Below are positions 18,247-28,313 of a stretch of DNA of 64,000 bases, piece by piece. Within the stretch, counting starts at the first letter, position 1. Each line of letters starts with the position of its first letter. The stretch is from the NCBI RefSeq assembly GCF_026262505.1, contig NC_067207.1:32208082-32272081 (forward strand), given 5' to 3'. The DNA is from Trichomonas vaginalis G3. Lineage: Eukaryota; Parabasalia; Trichomonadida; Trichomonadidae. The notes beneath the pieces were generated by a model. It saw only the letters and a program-made list of their open reading frames with translations, had not been told where the DNA came from and searched no databases. A program made the position numbers and the translations under genes.

Positions 18247-20292
18247 ATGGATTCCTCAATGCTCGATCTGAGCTTGGAAAAAGAATGCTCTTCTTGCATC
18301 AAAGGAAATGAGGAACCCATAATCTGCTTATCAGTTAAACTCATAGATAAAAAGAAAAAAGACAAAGCTGTTTTATACGCATCAACAACTTCAATTCATT
18401 TCTTAGAGCCGAAAGGGAAATCCTATTCAGCAAAGGAAAGTATCCCTTATGAAAACATTTCCAAGCTTACCTTAGCAAATAAATCAACAATGGAAATTCA
18501 TTATTCGAAAAATACAATAGAATTTGAACATCTCAATATAATTGGAATATACAAATCGTTTTATCTGTATATATGCAGCATTTTGCTCGAATCAGATATT
18601 CCGAAATTCAAGTATGAGCAAAAGGATGCCGGCAAAATCAGATTTGCTAAACAGTTTATCTATAGATTTAAATACGTCGCTGTTAAAAATAAAGTTAAAA
18701 ATCCTTTCGTTTTAGCAGAAAAAATTGAAAAATTATTAAACCCAACAAAGCTCAAAATTCTTGATCTTACGTCTAACGAAGATCTAACCAAAAACGCTGA
18801 TACGTTAATAGAATGCATTGAATGCCTTCCGCTGTTATATGAAGTTGTTATTCCTCAAAGCAAACATGGCTGGGCCAACTTCTTAAAATGCATTAATTAC
18901 GATACGAGAATTACCAGTATTATTACATACGATCCTTTTGATTCTTCTTTCAAACATATCACAGAAGAAATTCCATCAATGAAGCATTCTACACTTAAGC
19001 AGATAACATTTAAGAACAAAGATATATCAGAGCGTGATGCACAGCACTTAAGAGTCTTCATTTCTATGAAAAGATTAGATACATTAGCATTCGACCATTG
19101 TTTCAACGCAAATACCTTTTCAAAGATTCTTTCTCAGCTTTGCAAAGAATCAGGATTTAAAACTATTACGAATTGGGAGTTCTACAACATAGATGGAATC
19201 AAAGCAACGGAACTCTTCGCAGCTACGCCAAATCTCGAGACCGTTAAGTTCAGTAAATGCAATATTGGCTTTCCATCCATTTTCTCTAGCATTCCTTCAT
19301 CTTTGAAGAAAATTATTATCGAAAATGACGTTGCACAGACAACTTTCGGAGCGATCAACCCACCAGACTGTTTAACAACAGTAGAATTCAAGAATATCAA
19401 GTGGGAACCAAACGTTCTCTATGAAGCATTGACAAAATTTGTCAATATGCATCCAACAGATGGTTTATCATTAGATTTCAGCGGCATCGAGATGACCGAT
19501 TCACAGTGGAACATATTTGCTGCATACGACATGGACGTTAATGATAATTCTACACTGAAAACATTCATCTGGAATAATAACCCAATCACACCACCGATCA
19601 TGGCTATGCTTAGCAAACTGAAAGTTTTACAGCTTCTATCTATCAGCGGTTCCCTATCAGAACAGACGATTCTTCCTTTCGCCGATTTCATTGAATCATG
19701 TGAATCTATAACTAACCTCGTCATCTGTGCAGGTGCAAAGCCAATCGGTGCCGAAAAATGCATCACACTTATGCGCGGTCTGAAAAACGCTAAGAACGTT
19801 GAATCATTAGTTCTGAATGATCATTTGTTCGGCGAAGAAGGTGCAATGGCACTATCTGACCTTCTTATGACGAATAAGAATATCAGGTCATGCGAATTCG
19901 AGAACAATAACTTGAAAACTAAAGATATTTGGTTTTCATTTCTTGAAAAACTCACAGAACGAGGTCCTCCTCTTGAATTACAGTGGCCACACGAAGTGGA
20001 CGAGCTCTTCGAGAGCAAAGCGATTGACCAGAACGATTTAGACCACTTACACGACTGTTGGACAAATATTCAGAACGGTAGTGAAGAACAACATCAAGAT
20101 GAAGAAGGACAGCAACAACTTGATTTCGGGAATGAATTCGATGCAGAACCCGAACAAGATGAATTTATTGCTCCATTAGATTGGGATCTTCAAATTCCAG
20201 ATGTTCCTCTTCCAAGCACAGACTCTATTGTTTCAGAAACAATCAAGAGGTTTAACTACGCCACTCTTGTTGATTCTATTATCAAGAATTGA
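18247..20292 (+). CDS. PH-like/leucine-rich-repeat protein (CARMIL-like)
   Basis: A 681-residue protein. Residues 20-120 read as a PH-like fold (VLYASTTSIHFLEPKGKSYS, then SKLTLANKSTMEIHYSKN). Residues about 160-600 are irregular leucine-rich repeats of the cytosolic (RI/CARMIL) type. The last 80 residues are acidic and glutamine-rich. CARMIL proteins bind membranes by the PH domain and regulate actin capping protein; whether this one keeps a capping-protein site is not evident. An 829-bp part (19354-20182) is repeated almost exactly at 27251-28079. A mobile-element end lies only a few bases after the stop. Confidence 0.75.
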   Translation: MDSSMLDLSLEKECSSCIKGNEEPIICLSVKLIDKKKKDKAVLYASTTSIHFLEPKGKSYSAKESIPYENISKLTLANKSTMEIHYSKNTIEFEHLNIIGIYKSFYLYICSILLESDIPKFKYEQKDAGKIRFAKQFIYRFKYVAVKNKVKNPFVLAEKIEKLLNPTKLKILDLTSNEDLTKNADTLIECIECLPLLYEVVIPQSKHGWANFLKCINYDTRITSIITYDPFDSSFKHITEEIPSMKHSTLKQITFKNKDISERDAQHLRVFISMKRLDTLAFDHCFNANTFSKILSQLCKESGFKTITNWEFYNIDGIKATELFAATPNLETVKFSKCNIGFPSIFSSIPSSLKKIIIENDVAQTTFGAINPPDCLTTVEFKNIKWEPNVLYEALTKFVNMHPTDGLSLDFSGIEMTDSQWNIFAAYDMDVNDNSTLKTFIWNNNPITPPIMAMLSKLKVLQLLSISGSLSEQTILPFADFIESCESITNLVICAGAKPIGAEKCITLMRGLKNAKNVESLVLNDHLFGEEGAMALSDLLMTNKNIRSCEFENNNLKTKDIWFSFLEKLTERGPPLELQWPHEVDELFESKAIDQNDLDHLHDCWTNIQNGSEEQHQDEEGQQQLDFGNEFDAEPEQDEFIAPLDWDLQIPDVPLPSTDSIVSETIKRFNYATLVDSIIKN

Positions 20293-21015
20293 AATAAACT
20301 GGTGGACAAAAGGCGTAAGTATTCAATTTTGAATAGTTTACAATATTTTTTTAATGGCACCCACTGACCATATGGTGTTCACTCTAGAATACTTAGAATG
20401 CAAAAGGTAGTTAGCAACTAATAGGTTTTAGCATATCCTCATCAATTTTTATTGTATCTTAATAAAAAATAAATTTAATTAATTTCAAATCTCGTTCAAA
20501 CAAAAGCATCAGTATAATTCCTTGCGAAATAAAGTTAACAAAAATTACGAATGCTTATATGAACATTCATTGGATGTTGTTTCCGGCAAATTTTATTTCG
20601 AATTTTCTGATTCTATGAACGAAATCAAGTAGCTACTTAATTAATAACGATTGGTCAGATAAATATAGAAATGTCTGCTCGAAATTTTTGCTAATTTCAA
20701 CAAATCTTTGATGAAATAAGAAAAAAACTCTTTATAATCTTACAGATTAGATCATTATTGCTAAGTAACTCATACCCTGTTCTATGAGTTGACTTTTGCT
20801 AAAGTTACACATTCGCAATAGAAATCTGTTTTTTATTCCATGGTATTATTTTCTTGTTACAACTATGAGGATAATGTAACATTATTCTCATAGATAAAAC
20901 TCCTGTATAACCTTTTTTCAAATATCAGAAAATTTAATTCTTAACTTAAGAAGAAAATTTTCTGATAGATATAATCTATTTTGTATGTTAATGTTAAATG
21001 TAAAATAAAAATAGC
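20293..21015. other. Intergenic with a solitary mobile-element end
   Basis: No gene seen. At 20304 the sequence GGACAAAAGGCGTAAGT matches the terminal repeat of the small element at 21016-21121, about 10 bases after the LRR gene stop. A TTGAATAGTTTAC motif that follows also occurs near 54910 and 55225. Confidence 0.5.
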
Positions 21016-21121
21016 CGGGACAAAAGGCGTAAGTGAAATGTGATATGAAATTGTGAGAACCTCATAGAATATTTTGACTACTTCCTCTCAATTTTAAATT
21101 TTACTTACGCCTTTTGTCCCG
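21016..21121. mobile_element. 106-bp MITE-like element
   Basis: Perfect 19-bp terminal inverted repeats (CGGGACAAAAGGCGTAAGT at 21016-21034, its reverse complement at 21103-21121) enclose 68 bp with no coding capacity. A solitary copy of the same end at 20304 shows the sequence is repeated. No clear target-site duplication was seen. Confidence 0.6.
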
Positions 21122-21404
21122 CAGTTTATATTATTTTATTTTTTTAAATGATTTTTTTGTATTTTTTAATAGGCAAAATCGCAACCGAATTTTTAAATCT
21201 CGATCGCAAAGAAAAATTTCGATTTTTTATAAAATCGCGAACTTCTGAAAAATTGCGAACAGAAAAAAATCGCGATTGTTTTTGAAATCGCGTTTTATTA
21301 GAAGTACGCGATTTTATAAAAAATCGAAATTAGATTAAAATATAGCGTCTAAAACCAAATTGCGAACAAGTTATGTATTGATTAAGAAAAATATATTTAA
21401 GATG

Positions 21405-21463
21405 AAGAATTGCTTGCTATGATGTACTGATTCATGATCAGTACATCATAGCAAGCAATTCTT
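21405..21463. repeat. Hairpin 1 of 3 (27-bp perfect arms)
   Basis: AAGAATTGCTTGCTATGATG... pairs exactly with its reverse complement across a loop of about 5 bases. Confidence 0.95.
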
Positions 21464-21469
21464 TACATG

Positions 21470-21523
21470 AAGTTCGAAAACTTGGGTGCAATCAGATCTG
21501 ATTGCACCCAAGTTTTCGAACTT
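21470..21523. repeat. Hairpin 2 of 3 (54-bp perfect palindrome)
   Basis: AAGTTCGAAAACTTGGGTGC... is a complete 54-bp palindrome with no loop, centred on AGATCT. Confidence 0.95.
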
Positions 21524-21530
21524 TGTATAG

Positions 21531-21587
21531 GGAATTAAAGGGTGAGAGATATATAGTCTATCTATATATCTCTCACCCTTTAATTCC
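21531..21587. repeat. Hairpin 3 of 3 (26-bp perfect arms)
   Basis: GGAATTAAAGGGTGAGAGAT... pairs exactly with its reverse complement across a loop of about 5 bases (TCTAT region). Confidence 0.95.
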
Positions 21588-23748
21588 ACCTCTGTAAGCG
21601 ATAAAATTTTATCAAATATTTTATACTACGAGAAATTATGGCTTTGTTTCATAGACGTATTGAATTTACCGATTGTGTTAAAATGAGATCGCTTAATCTT
21701 TAAATTTATTAAGTTAATCAAATTTTTGATTAAACGCAACGATGTTTTGTGAAATCAAAACGATAAATATTCAATGCAAACGCACCTGAGCTATGTTCCT
21801 TTATTGCAGCCATTAAACATTTGTCTGGCTCACAATTTGAGAGCACTTCACCTAAATAATGCTATAATGAAAATTGAATTAATAAAAATCGTTTCTTCAA
21901 ATAATCTTCACAAATATATTATCATTATGTGAATTTTTACTTATAAAATTAAATACATATTTAGTTTCTAGTATTTTTTTTTCTATTGTCATTCAAAATA
22001 TAGCTACAAAACGAAGAACCATAATTTTGATAAACACTAAATGATAATATGATTTATAATATAAATAAAATATTTTCAAGTCCAATAAATCAAAATTGAT
22101 ATTTTAAAAAAAAACTAATTAAGAATTCAGTGATAATTTTATCAAATATTACAAGACAATATGATTTATAAGCAGAATAAAATGTGAATTATATCAATAT
22201 GACACTTTTAACCTTTTTTAATCCGAAAAATCCAAAATACAATTTATACATATATTTAAGCAATATAATTATATATGTGATGATAGATCTCCATGATCAG
22301 AGTTTCGAGTTTTATTGAGTATTCATTGGACATCAAAGTTGAATCAAAGCAGCAAAAGTGAAATTTTCCGAGGAAATTTTGATGTAGCGAATTTTTTGTG
22401 TGAGCATTAATAGATCGAAATCACAAGAGAATATAATACCTCGCTACATATACTATTATATTATCATGTGAAATAAGAATGTTGAATCAATATCAACTGA
22501 GATATAATAGTATATAAAAAGTATTTTTATCATAGCTAAAAAAGAGATTTTTCACATGACAAAATTCTCAATGGAGAAAAACCATCTATATCCTACATAT
22601 AACGTATAACGCATTGTTTTATACTTAAACACTTCTCTATGGATATATCTTGCGTAACATATATCTATCAGACTCGCTCATTTATTAAGCTATTAATAAA
22701 AATAGTATTCCATGAAAATCGTTTTTCCATTATATTATCCGTGAAGTGCGGTGTAAACTTCACAATTCTCCGCTTCGGACGGAAAGAATTGTGTAGCCAC
22801 ACACACTTGTCATGCATAATTGTGTATTAAGCAAAACGAAAGCATTCACGATACAAATCTGTTAATTATGAATACTTTGATTTGACATTGAATATCTCAT
22901 ATCGAGATTTGAGATATCAAAAGCAAATTTTGATTTTTTATTATACAATTTATATTTGTAGTCTAATTATTATAGATATCATCAAAATATTGTGAAAGCA
23001 CAATTTTTGGACCAGAAATTTTATAAAATATTCAATAGCTCAATTTTTCGAAAGTATTAGATAGCTATTATATTTGACATTGAATGCAAATATACTGTAT
23101 GTGATTTTTATGAATATTTGTATTAGATAATTTGCGATCTGAAAAAAAAAATTGAATTTACTAATATTTGTTCTATTTATATAATATACTCGGGCATTAT
23201 ATTATGATTAGAATACAATTGCTAAAATCGAGTCTAATATTTTAGAATATTTTTTTAAGATATTTGGGATTGAGTATTCATACTATGTGATTTTCATAAC
23301 CAATGAATGTGCCCTACAGTATAAGTAAAAATAAGAATAATTTTTTTCAATTTGATATCTTTTTTTAAAAAAGTGTGATTTTCACAAAAAAAGTGTTATA
23401 GTAGTAGGATTATAGTCCATACAATACTATTGTAATCTCTTTTCTCGAATTTAATTTTTCAATTAGCAATTCGAGAAAAAAAATATTACTTAAAGGACGA
23501 CTTATCACTCCGAAAAAGACCAAAATTAAGGACGTGATTTTTTTGAAAGTTCGCGATTTTTCAAAAAGTCGCAATTTTTTCACGAATCGCGATTTTTTAA
23601 AAAAATCGAAATTTATCGTTCAAATCGCGATTTATTAATAAATCGCGAAAAAATTCTGTTCGCGATTTTTAAAAAATCGCGATTTAAGCTAAAAATCACA
23701 ATTTATCATCAAAATCTAGATTTAAAAATTCGGTTGCGATTTTGCCTA

Positions 23749-24776
23749 ATTTTACAATTTATCATACAAAATAATGACACAAAGTATGACCAACATTAAG
23801 TTACCTATACATACAAGTTATATCTGAGATCATCATGCAATGAGGAAGACAAAGAAAAATATATGCTAAATATACAAGTTATAAATTTTGTAATATTAAA
23901 TTAGATTATTTGCATCACTATAACAACGCATTTGTATATCAGAATATACCGTTTAAGAATTGATTAATTAATTGTACCATTTTAGAATTTAATTAATCAA
24001 ATAAAATTTTTAAATAATGATACTCGAGCATTTAATATACAATACATAATAACACTCAACGCTACAACAAAATTCTGAAATAGTATAGTTCATGATAAAT
24101 TTTCAATTTTGGTCCACTTTTAAATCTTGCATGTTCAATTTGTGGGCCGATCTATTGAAAATTTAAGATTGTGTTCCGACACATACAACAGTCTTAAATA
24201 ATAATCCGAAAAGTGCCACGGTGGTTAGACTGGATCCATAATCTCTCATTAAATTGCGAATAATTGATTTTGGAAATACGTACATATAGTTTATCGATGA
24301 ATTTGAGAAACATGCTTTTGTCGGATTTTAAAACAATAATTTAATAATAATCCGAAAAGTGCCACGGTGGTTAGACTGGATCCATAATCTCTCATCAAAT
24401 TGCGAATAATTGATTTTTGGAAATACGTACATATAGTTTATCAATGAGTTTTAAAACGTAACTCAAAAATTGAATGAAAATCAATTTAAAACCGATCGAA
24501 TTTATCATCCTATTTCAGGTATATAGTTCGCTGACAATTGTTTTTAAATATGTAATCTCTCACTCGGAATGTAGATAATAGATATTGTTGGATATAAAAC
24601 AAACAATGGCAAAATTGAATAGATGTTACGGTTTTTATTTTTTAACATTAATTTTGGTATCTTGATATATGTTGAGAATTATTAAAAATTTGGATTAGCC
24701 GCAAAGCTCTCAATTTGCATCGAAACGAATAAATTTTGAATACGTTACAAAGAAAAATTGACTATACTCTCAAAAT
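23749..24776. other. Intergenic upstream of BspA-like gene
   Basis: No gene seen. Contains the 146-bp-period direct repeat listed separately. Otherwise AT-rich. Confidence 0.5.
24197..24453. repeat. Two-copy direct repeat, 146-bp period
   Basis: Blocks of about 110 bp starting AATAATAATCCGAAAAGTGC at 24197 and 24343 match closely, with a one-base indel and a few substitutions, separated by about 36 bp. Confidence 0.9.
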
Positions 24777-24783
24777 TCATTTA
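24777..24783 (+). promoter_or_regulatory. Inr-like motif (TCATTTA)
   Basis: TCATTTA fits the trichomonad initiator TCA-Py-(T/A) and lies a few bases before the ATG at 24786, the usual place for this element. The sister gene at 28314 does not have this sequence at the same place. Confidence 0.5.
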
Positions 24784-24785
24784 CA

Positions 24786-27119
24786 ATGTTGAGCTTTTTT
24801 GCATGCTTATCTTTATCTCTCCATGTTGATATCAATGGTCAAGAATATGATGGCGACTCTTTAACCGATATCATTCAAAAGTACGGTATTTCAAAAGAGT
24901 CAGTTCAAACAATTCATATTATCTCCGGCGATTTCAATATGGATGAATTTAAATCCTCTGAATATGAAAATCTTGCTAGTTTCGAACTTAATTCAGGGTG
25001 TTTTAATGGTAAACTTACATTTCAAAATTTTGGAAATTCAATTTATCTCCAAAAATTAATTCTTAGAGGTGATATCTCAGTTGATGCTAATGTCAGTGAT
25101 AAAAGTGATAACATCGAAGAACTATATTTTTCAAATTTGGAATCAATTCCAGATAAATGCCTTTCTCAGTCATATAAACTGAGAAATGTAACAATAAATG
25201 GCCCAACACATATTCCGGATTTTGCATTTGAAAAACAGCGAACGTTAACATACTTTTATAGTAATACGGTAACTCAGGTCGGAAACGGTTCATTTTTTAA
25301 CTGTGAAAATCTCAAAGAAGTTAAGTTGGAGAATGTGATATTCGTTAATGGTAGTGGTTTTGAAGGTTGCGGATCTTTGGAACATATTGAAATTCCTCAT
25401 GTAAAAACAATTGGATATACCGCATTTGAGGATACATTTTTTTTAAACAATTGTGAATTTCCAGAACCGACAGACATAGGACTTGGTGCATTTCGAAATT
25501 CTGGCATTGAAAACATTAGTATGCCTAATGTAGTTCATATTGGTGATATGGCATTCCATAAATCAGATGTTAAAATTACAAAATTAGAAAATCTCATTTC
25601 AATTGGCGATATGGCATTCGATCGGACTAGTAGATTAAAAGATCTTGAATTTCCTCATCTAAAAGAAGTTGGCGAATATGCATTTTCAGACAGTCCTGTT
25701 AGATCTGTTAATTTTCCCGAAGTTGAAAGTCTTCCTTATGGAGTTTTTCAGAATGCCGGAGATCTAACAAATGTAAATATACCTAATCTGAAATCTATTT
25801 CTGATTTTTGTTTTGCTGGATGCTATATTTTAGAAACAGTTTCTTTTGAGGGACTTACAGATCTTCCTAGTGCTGCTTTTCAAGAATGTGAAATGTTGAG
25901 AGAAGTTAATTTTCCAAATGTTCAAACCATAGGCATGTATTGTTTTTCTCGATGCGAAAAACTTAGTACTGTTAAATTTGGTGATGTTGTAAGTATCGGT
26001 GAATGCGCATTCAATAAATGCTCATTAGGAAATATTTCATTTCCAAAACTAAAGTATGCAGGTCCATATTCATTTAGCTATTGTGGAACATCATCAGATA
26101 CAGTAATTTTCGATTCTTTAGAATATTTGACTGAATTATGCTTTGCAGAGGCTTTCTTTAATTGCATTCATTGTCCAAATGCATTGGTTGTCGAAAATTC
26201 TAGCTTTTATAATTCTTATGTTAGAAATGTTGAACTAGAAAGAGCTGAAGTTATTCAAGAAAATGCATTTCGCAATTCAATATGGATTGAGAATATAAGC
26301 TTTCCAAATGTTAAAGAAGTAGGAATGAATGCATTTTCAAATTCCCGAAAACTCACAACAGTTGTTTTAGAAAATGTAATTTCGATTGACATTGAAGCAT
26401 TTAAGGATTGCAAATCACTCAAAAATGTCACATTCAATAATTTGAAAAACATTTCAGGATCTGCATTTTTAAATTGTGAATCATTAACGTATTTGGATTT
26501 ATCATCAGTTCTACAAATGACAGGTGACAGTGTTTTTGAAAACTGTACATCTTTAGAAACAATTATTCTCTCAAATCTTTCAGTTGTTGATCCAAGGGCA
26601 GAAGATACATTTAGTCACTGTTATTCTCTGAAGAATATATATTTCGGTGACAAGCCTCCTGATGTTTTCAATTCTATTATCTCATTCAAAGGTATAGAAA
26701 TTCATGTTCCATATCTCTCTTCATGGCTTAACTATATTCCTCAATCAAGAGAAATCGGACCATCTTCATATGATTGGTATGGATTTATTTTTCATACACA
26801 ATCTCCAACACAAACTATCTCTCCATCACAAAGTATCTCTCCAACACAAAGTATATCTCCAACACAAACAATATCTCCAACACAAAGTATCTATCCAACA
26901 CAAACAATATCTCCAGAACCAACTCAATCAATTACTTATTCACCAACACATGATGCTCAAAAAATATATAAAGTAATAATAATCGCAATTTCTTCTTCTG
27001 CAATTATCATTATTACTGTATTAATTATCATTGTGTTTTGTCTTTATCGTAGCAAGAAGACATATGGCTTGGACTCCAAATCAATTTTAGAAACTAATCA
27101 AATAACATCAATGATATAA
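24786..27119 (+). CDS. BspA-like LRR surface protein (copy A)
   Basis: A 777-residue type I membrane protein. A short hydrophobic leader (MLSFFACLSLSLHV) is followed by about 25 BspA/TpLRR-type repeats (residues about 75-650) of the pattern F-x-x-C-x-x-L-x-x-I-x-x-P. Then come a Ser/Pro/Thr/Gln stalk with repeated SPTQ(S/T)I units (670-729), a membrane helix (about 730-753) and a 24-residue tail ending ILETNQITSMI. This family is greatly expanded in trichomonads and is linked to surface adhesion. The first 373 bp and a 441-bp block near the 3' end are nearly identical to copy B at 28314, while the middle differs. Confidence 0.92.
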   Translation: MLSFFACLSLSLHVDINGQEYDGDSLTDIIQKYGISKESVQTIHIISGDFNMDEFKSSEYENLASFELNSGCFNGKLTFQNFGNSIYLQKLILRGDISVDANVSDKSDNIEELYFSNLESIPDKCLSQSYKLRNVTINGPTHIPDFAFEKQRTLTYFYSNTVTQVGNGSFFNCENLKEVKLENVIFVNGSGFEGCGSLEHIEIPHVKTIGYTAFEDTFFLNNCEFPEPTDIGLGAFRNSGIENISMPNVVHIGDMAFHKSDVKITKLENLISIGDMAFDRTSRLKDLEFPHLKEVGEYAFSDSPVRSVNFPEVESLPYGVFQNAGDLTNVNIPNLKSISDFCFAGCYILETVSFEGLTDLPSAAFQECEMLREVNFPNVQTIGMYCFSRCEKLSTVKFGDVVSIGECAFNKCSLGNISFPKLKYAGPYSFSYCGTSSDTVIFDSLEYLTELCFAEAFFNCIHCPNALVVENSSFYNSYVRNVELERAEVIQENAFRNSIWIENISFPNVKEVGMNAFSNSRKLTTVVLENVISIDIEAFKDCKSLKNVTFNNLKNISGSAFLNCESLTYLDLSSVLQMTGDSVFENCTSLETIILSNLSVVDPRAEDTFSHCYSLKNIYFGDKPPDVFNSIISFKGIEIHVPYLSSWLNYIPQSREIGPSSYDWYGFIFHTQSPTQTISPSQSISPTQSISPTQTISPTQSIYPTQTISPEPTQSITYSPTHDAQKIYKVIIIAISSSAIIIITVLIIIVFCLYRSKKTYGLDSKSILETNQITSMI

Positions 27120-27171
27120 ACAATTTTTTTAAATATTACTATACAATAATTAATTAATAGATAATATATAT

Positions 27172-27235
27172 ATACATTTTTAATGTAACCATATATCAGT
27201 TCCCACAAACTCTCTATTCACTGTGAGTTTGAAGT
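27172..27235. pseudogene. Relic of an ArfGEF gene segment
   Basis: About 60 bp (ACATTTTTAATGTAACCATA ... TCTCTATTCACTGTGAGTTTG) match 35257-35312 inside the Sec7-domain gene of this window, same orientation, with a few changes. Too short to code. Confidence 0.75.
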
Positions 27236-27250
27236 TATAATCATTGAGCA

Positions 27251-28111
27251 ATCAACCCACCAGACTGTTTAACAACAGTAGAATTCAAGAATATCAAGTG
27301 GGAACCAAACGTTCTCTATGAAGCATTGACAAAATTTGTCAATATGCATCCAACAGATGGTTTATCATTAGATTTCAGCGGCATCGAGATGACCGATTCA
27401 CAGTGGAACCTATTTGCTGCATACGACATGGACGTTAATGATAATTCTACACTGAAAACATTCATCTGGAATAATAACCCAATCACACCACCGATCATGG
27501 CTATGCTTAGCAAACTGAAAGTTTTACAGCTTCTATCTATCAGCGGTTCCCTATCAGAACAGACGATTCTTCCTTTCGCCGATTTCATTGAATCATGTGA
27601 ATCTATAACTAACCTCGTCATCTGTGCAGGTGCAAAGCCAATCGGTGCCGAAAAATGCATCACACTTATGCGCGGTCTGAAAAACGCTAAGAACGTTGAA
27701 TCATTAGTTCTGAATGATCATTTGTTCGGCGAAGAAGGTGCAATGGCACTGTCTGACCTTCTTATGACGAATAAGAATATCAGGTCATGCGAATTCGAGA
27801 ACAATAACTTGAAAACTAAAGATATTTGGTTTTCATTTCTTGAAAAACTCACAGAACGAGGTCCTCCTCTTGAATTACAGTGGCCACACGAAGTGGACGA
27901 GCTCTTCGAGAGCAAAGCGATTGACCAGAACGATTTAGACCACTTACACGACTGTTGGACAAATATTCAGAACGGTAGTGAAGAACAACATCAAGATGAA
28001 GAAGGACAGCAACAACTTGATTTCGGGAATGAATTCGATGCAGAACCCGAACAAGATGAATTTATTGCTCCATTAGATTATGAAGTTAATGATCGTATAT
28101 ACGATATATGA
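27251..28111 (+). pseudogene. Truncated copy of the PH/LRR gene
   Basis: Bases 27251-28079 repeat 19354-20182 of the PH/LRR gene with no gaps; I noticed only two substitutions in 829 bp, one changing Ile to Leu. The copy lacks the PH part, the first half of the repeats and the end: after the junction it reads only about ten unrelated codons before a stop. The first in-frame ATG is inside the repeats, and no promoter is apparent. It lies between two BspA-like genes, directly after an ArfGEF relic. It is most likely non-functional and very young, or an assembly artefact. Confidence 0.88.
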
Positions 28112-28313
28112 TTTTTATTTATGATTGTATATTCGATTTCTGATGAGAAATATTTTGAATCAGAAAAATTCTTTTGGATCTGTAATTTCTCATCTAGAAC
28201 GGAAATAATGAATATTGTCAAAAAGTCCATATATTTTGCCGAAACATTAGGAATTTGTCTGAAACTATTTTGAATACCGAAAAAATTCAATAGATTCTTA
28301 AATTTCTTTTGCA
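28112..28313. other. Short intergenic region
   Basis: Upstream of copy B. It lacks the TCATTTA Inr-like motif found before copy A, so the two genes have different promoters although their coding starts match. Confidence 0.5.

Larger units (their letters stand above)
21170..23748. mobile_element. 2.58-kb non-coding element with long hairpins and inverted ends
   Basis: The ends are inverted repeats of about 31 bp beginning TAGGCAAAATCGCAACCG (21170-21200 and 23718-23748). Just inside both ends are 150-200 bp of interleaved AAATCGCGATTT-type short palindromes. Three long hairpins stand in a row at 21405-21587. The only frame (63 codons at 22639) looks accidental, so the element appears non-autonomous. 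No clear target-site duplication; flanks are too AT-rich to judge. Confidence 0.65.

Noticed and set aside
21405-21587. CRISPR array or Rho-independent terminators
   Set aside because: The three hairpins have different sequences with no constant repeat, and the genome is eukaryotic.
22639-22830. 63-codon frame inside the hairpin element
   Set aside because: No recognisable sequence, and it lies amid short palindromes; chance frame in AT-rich DNA.
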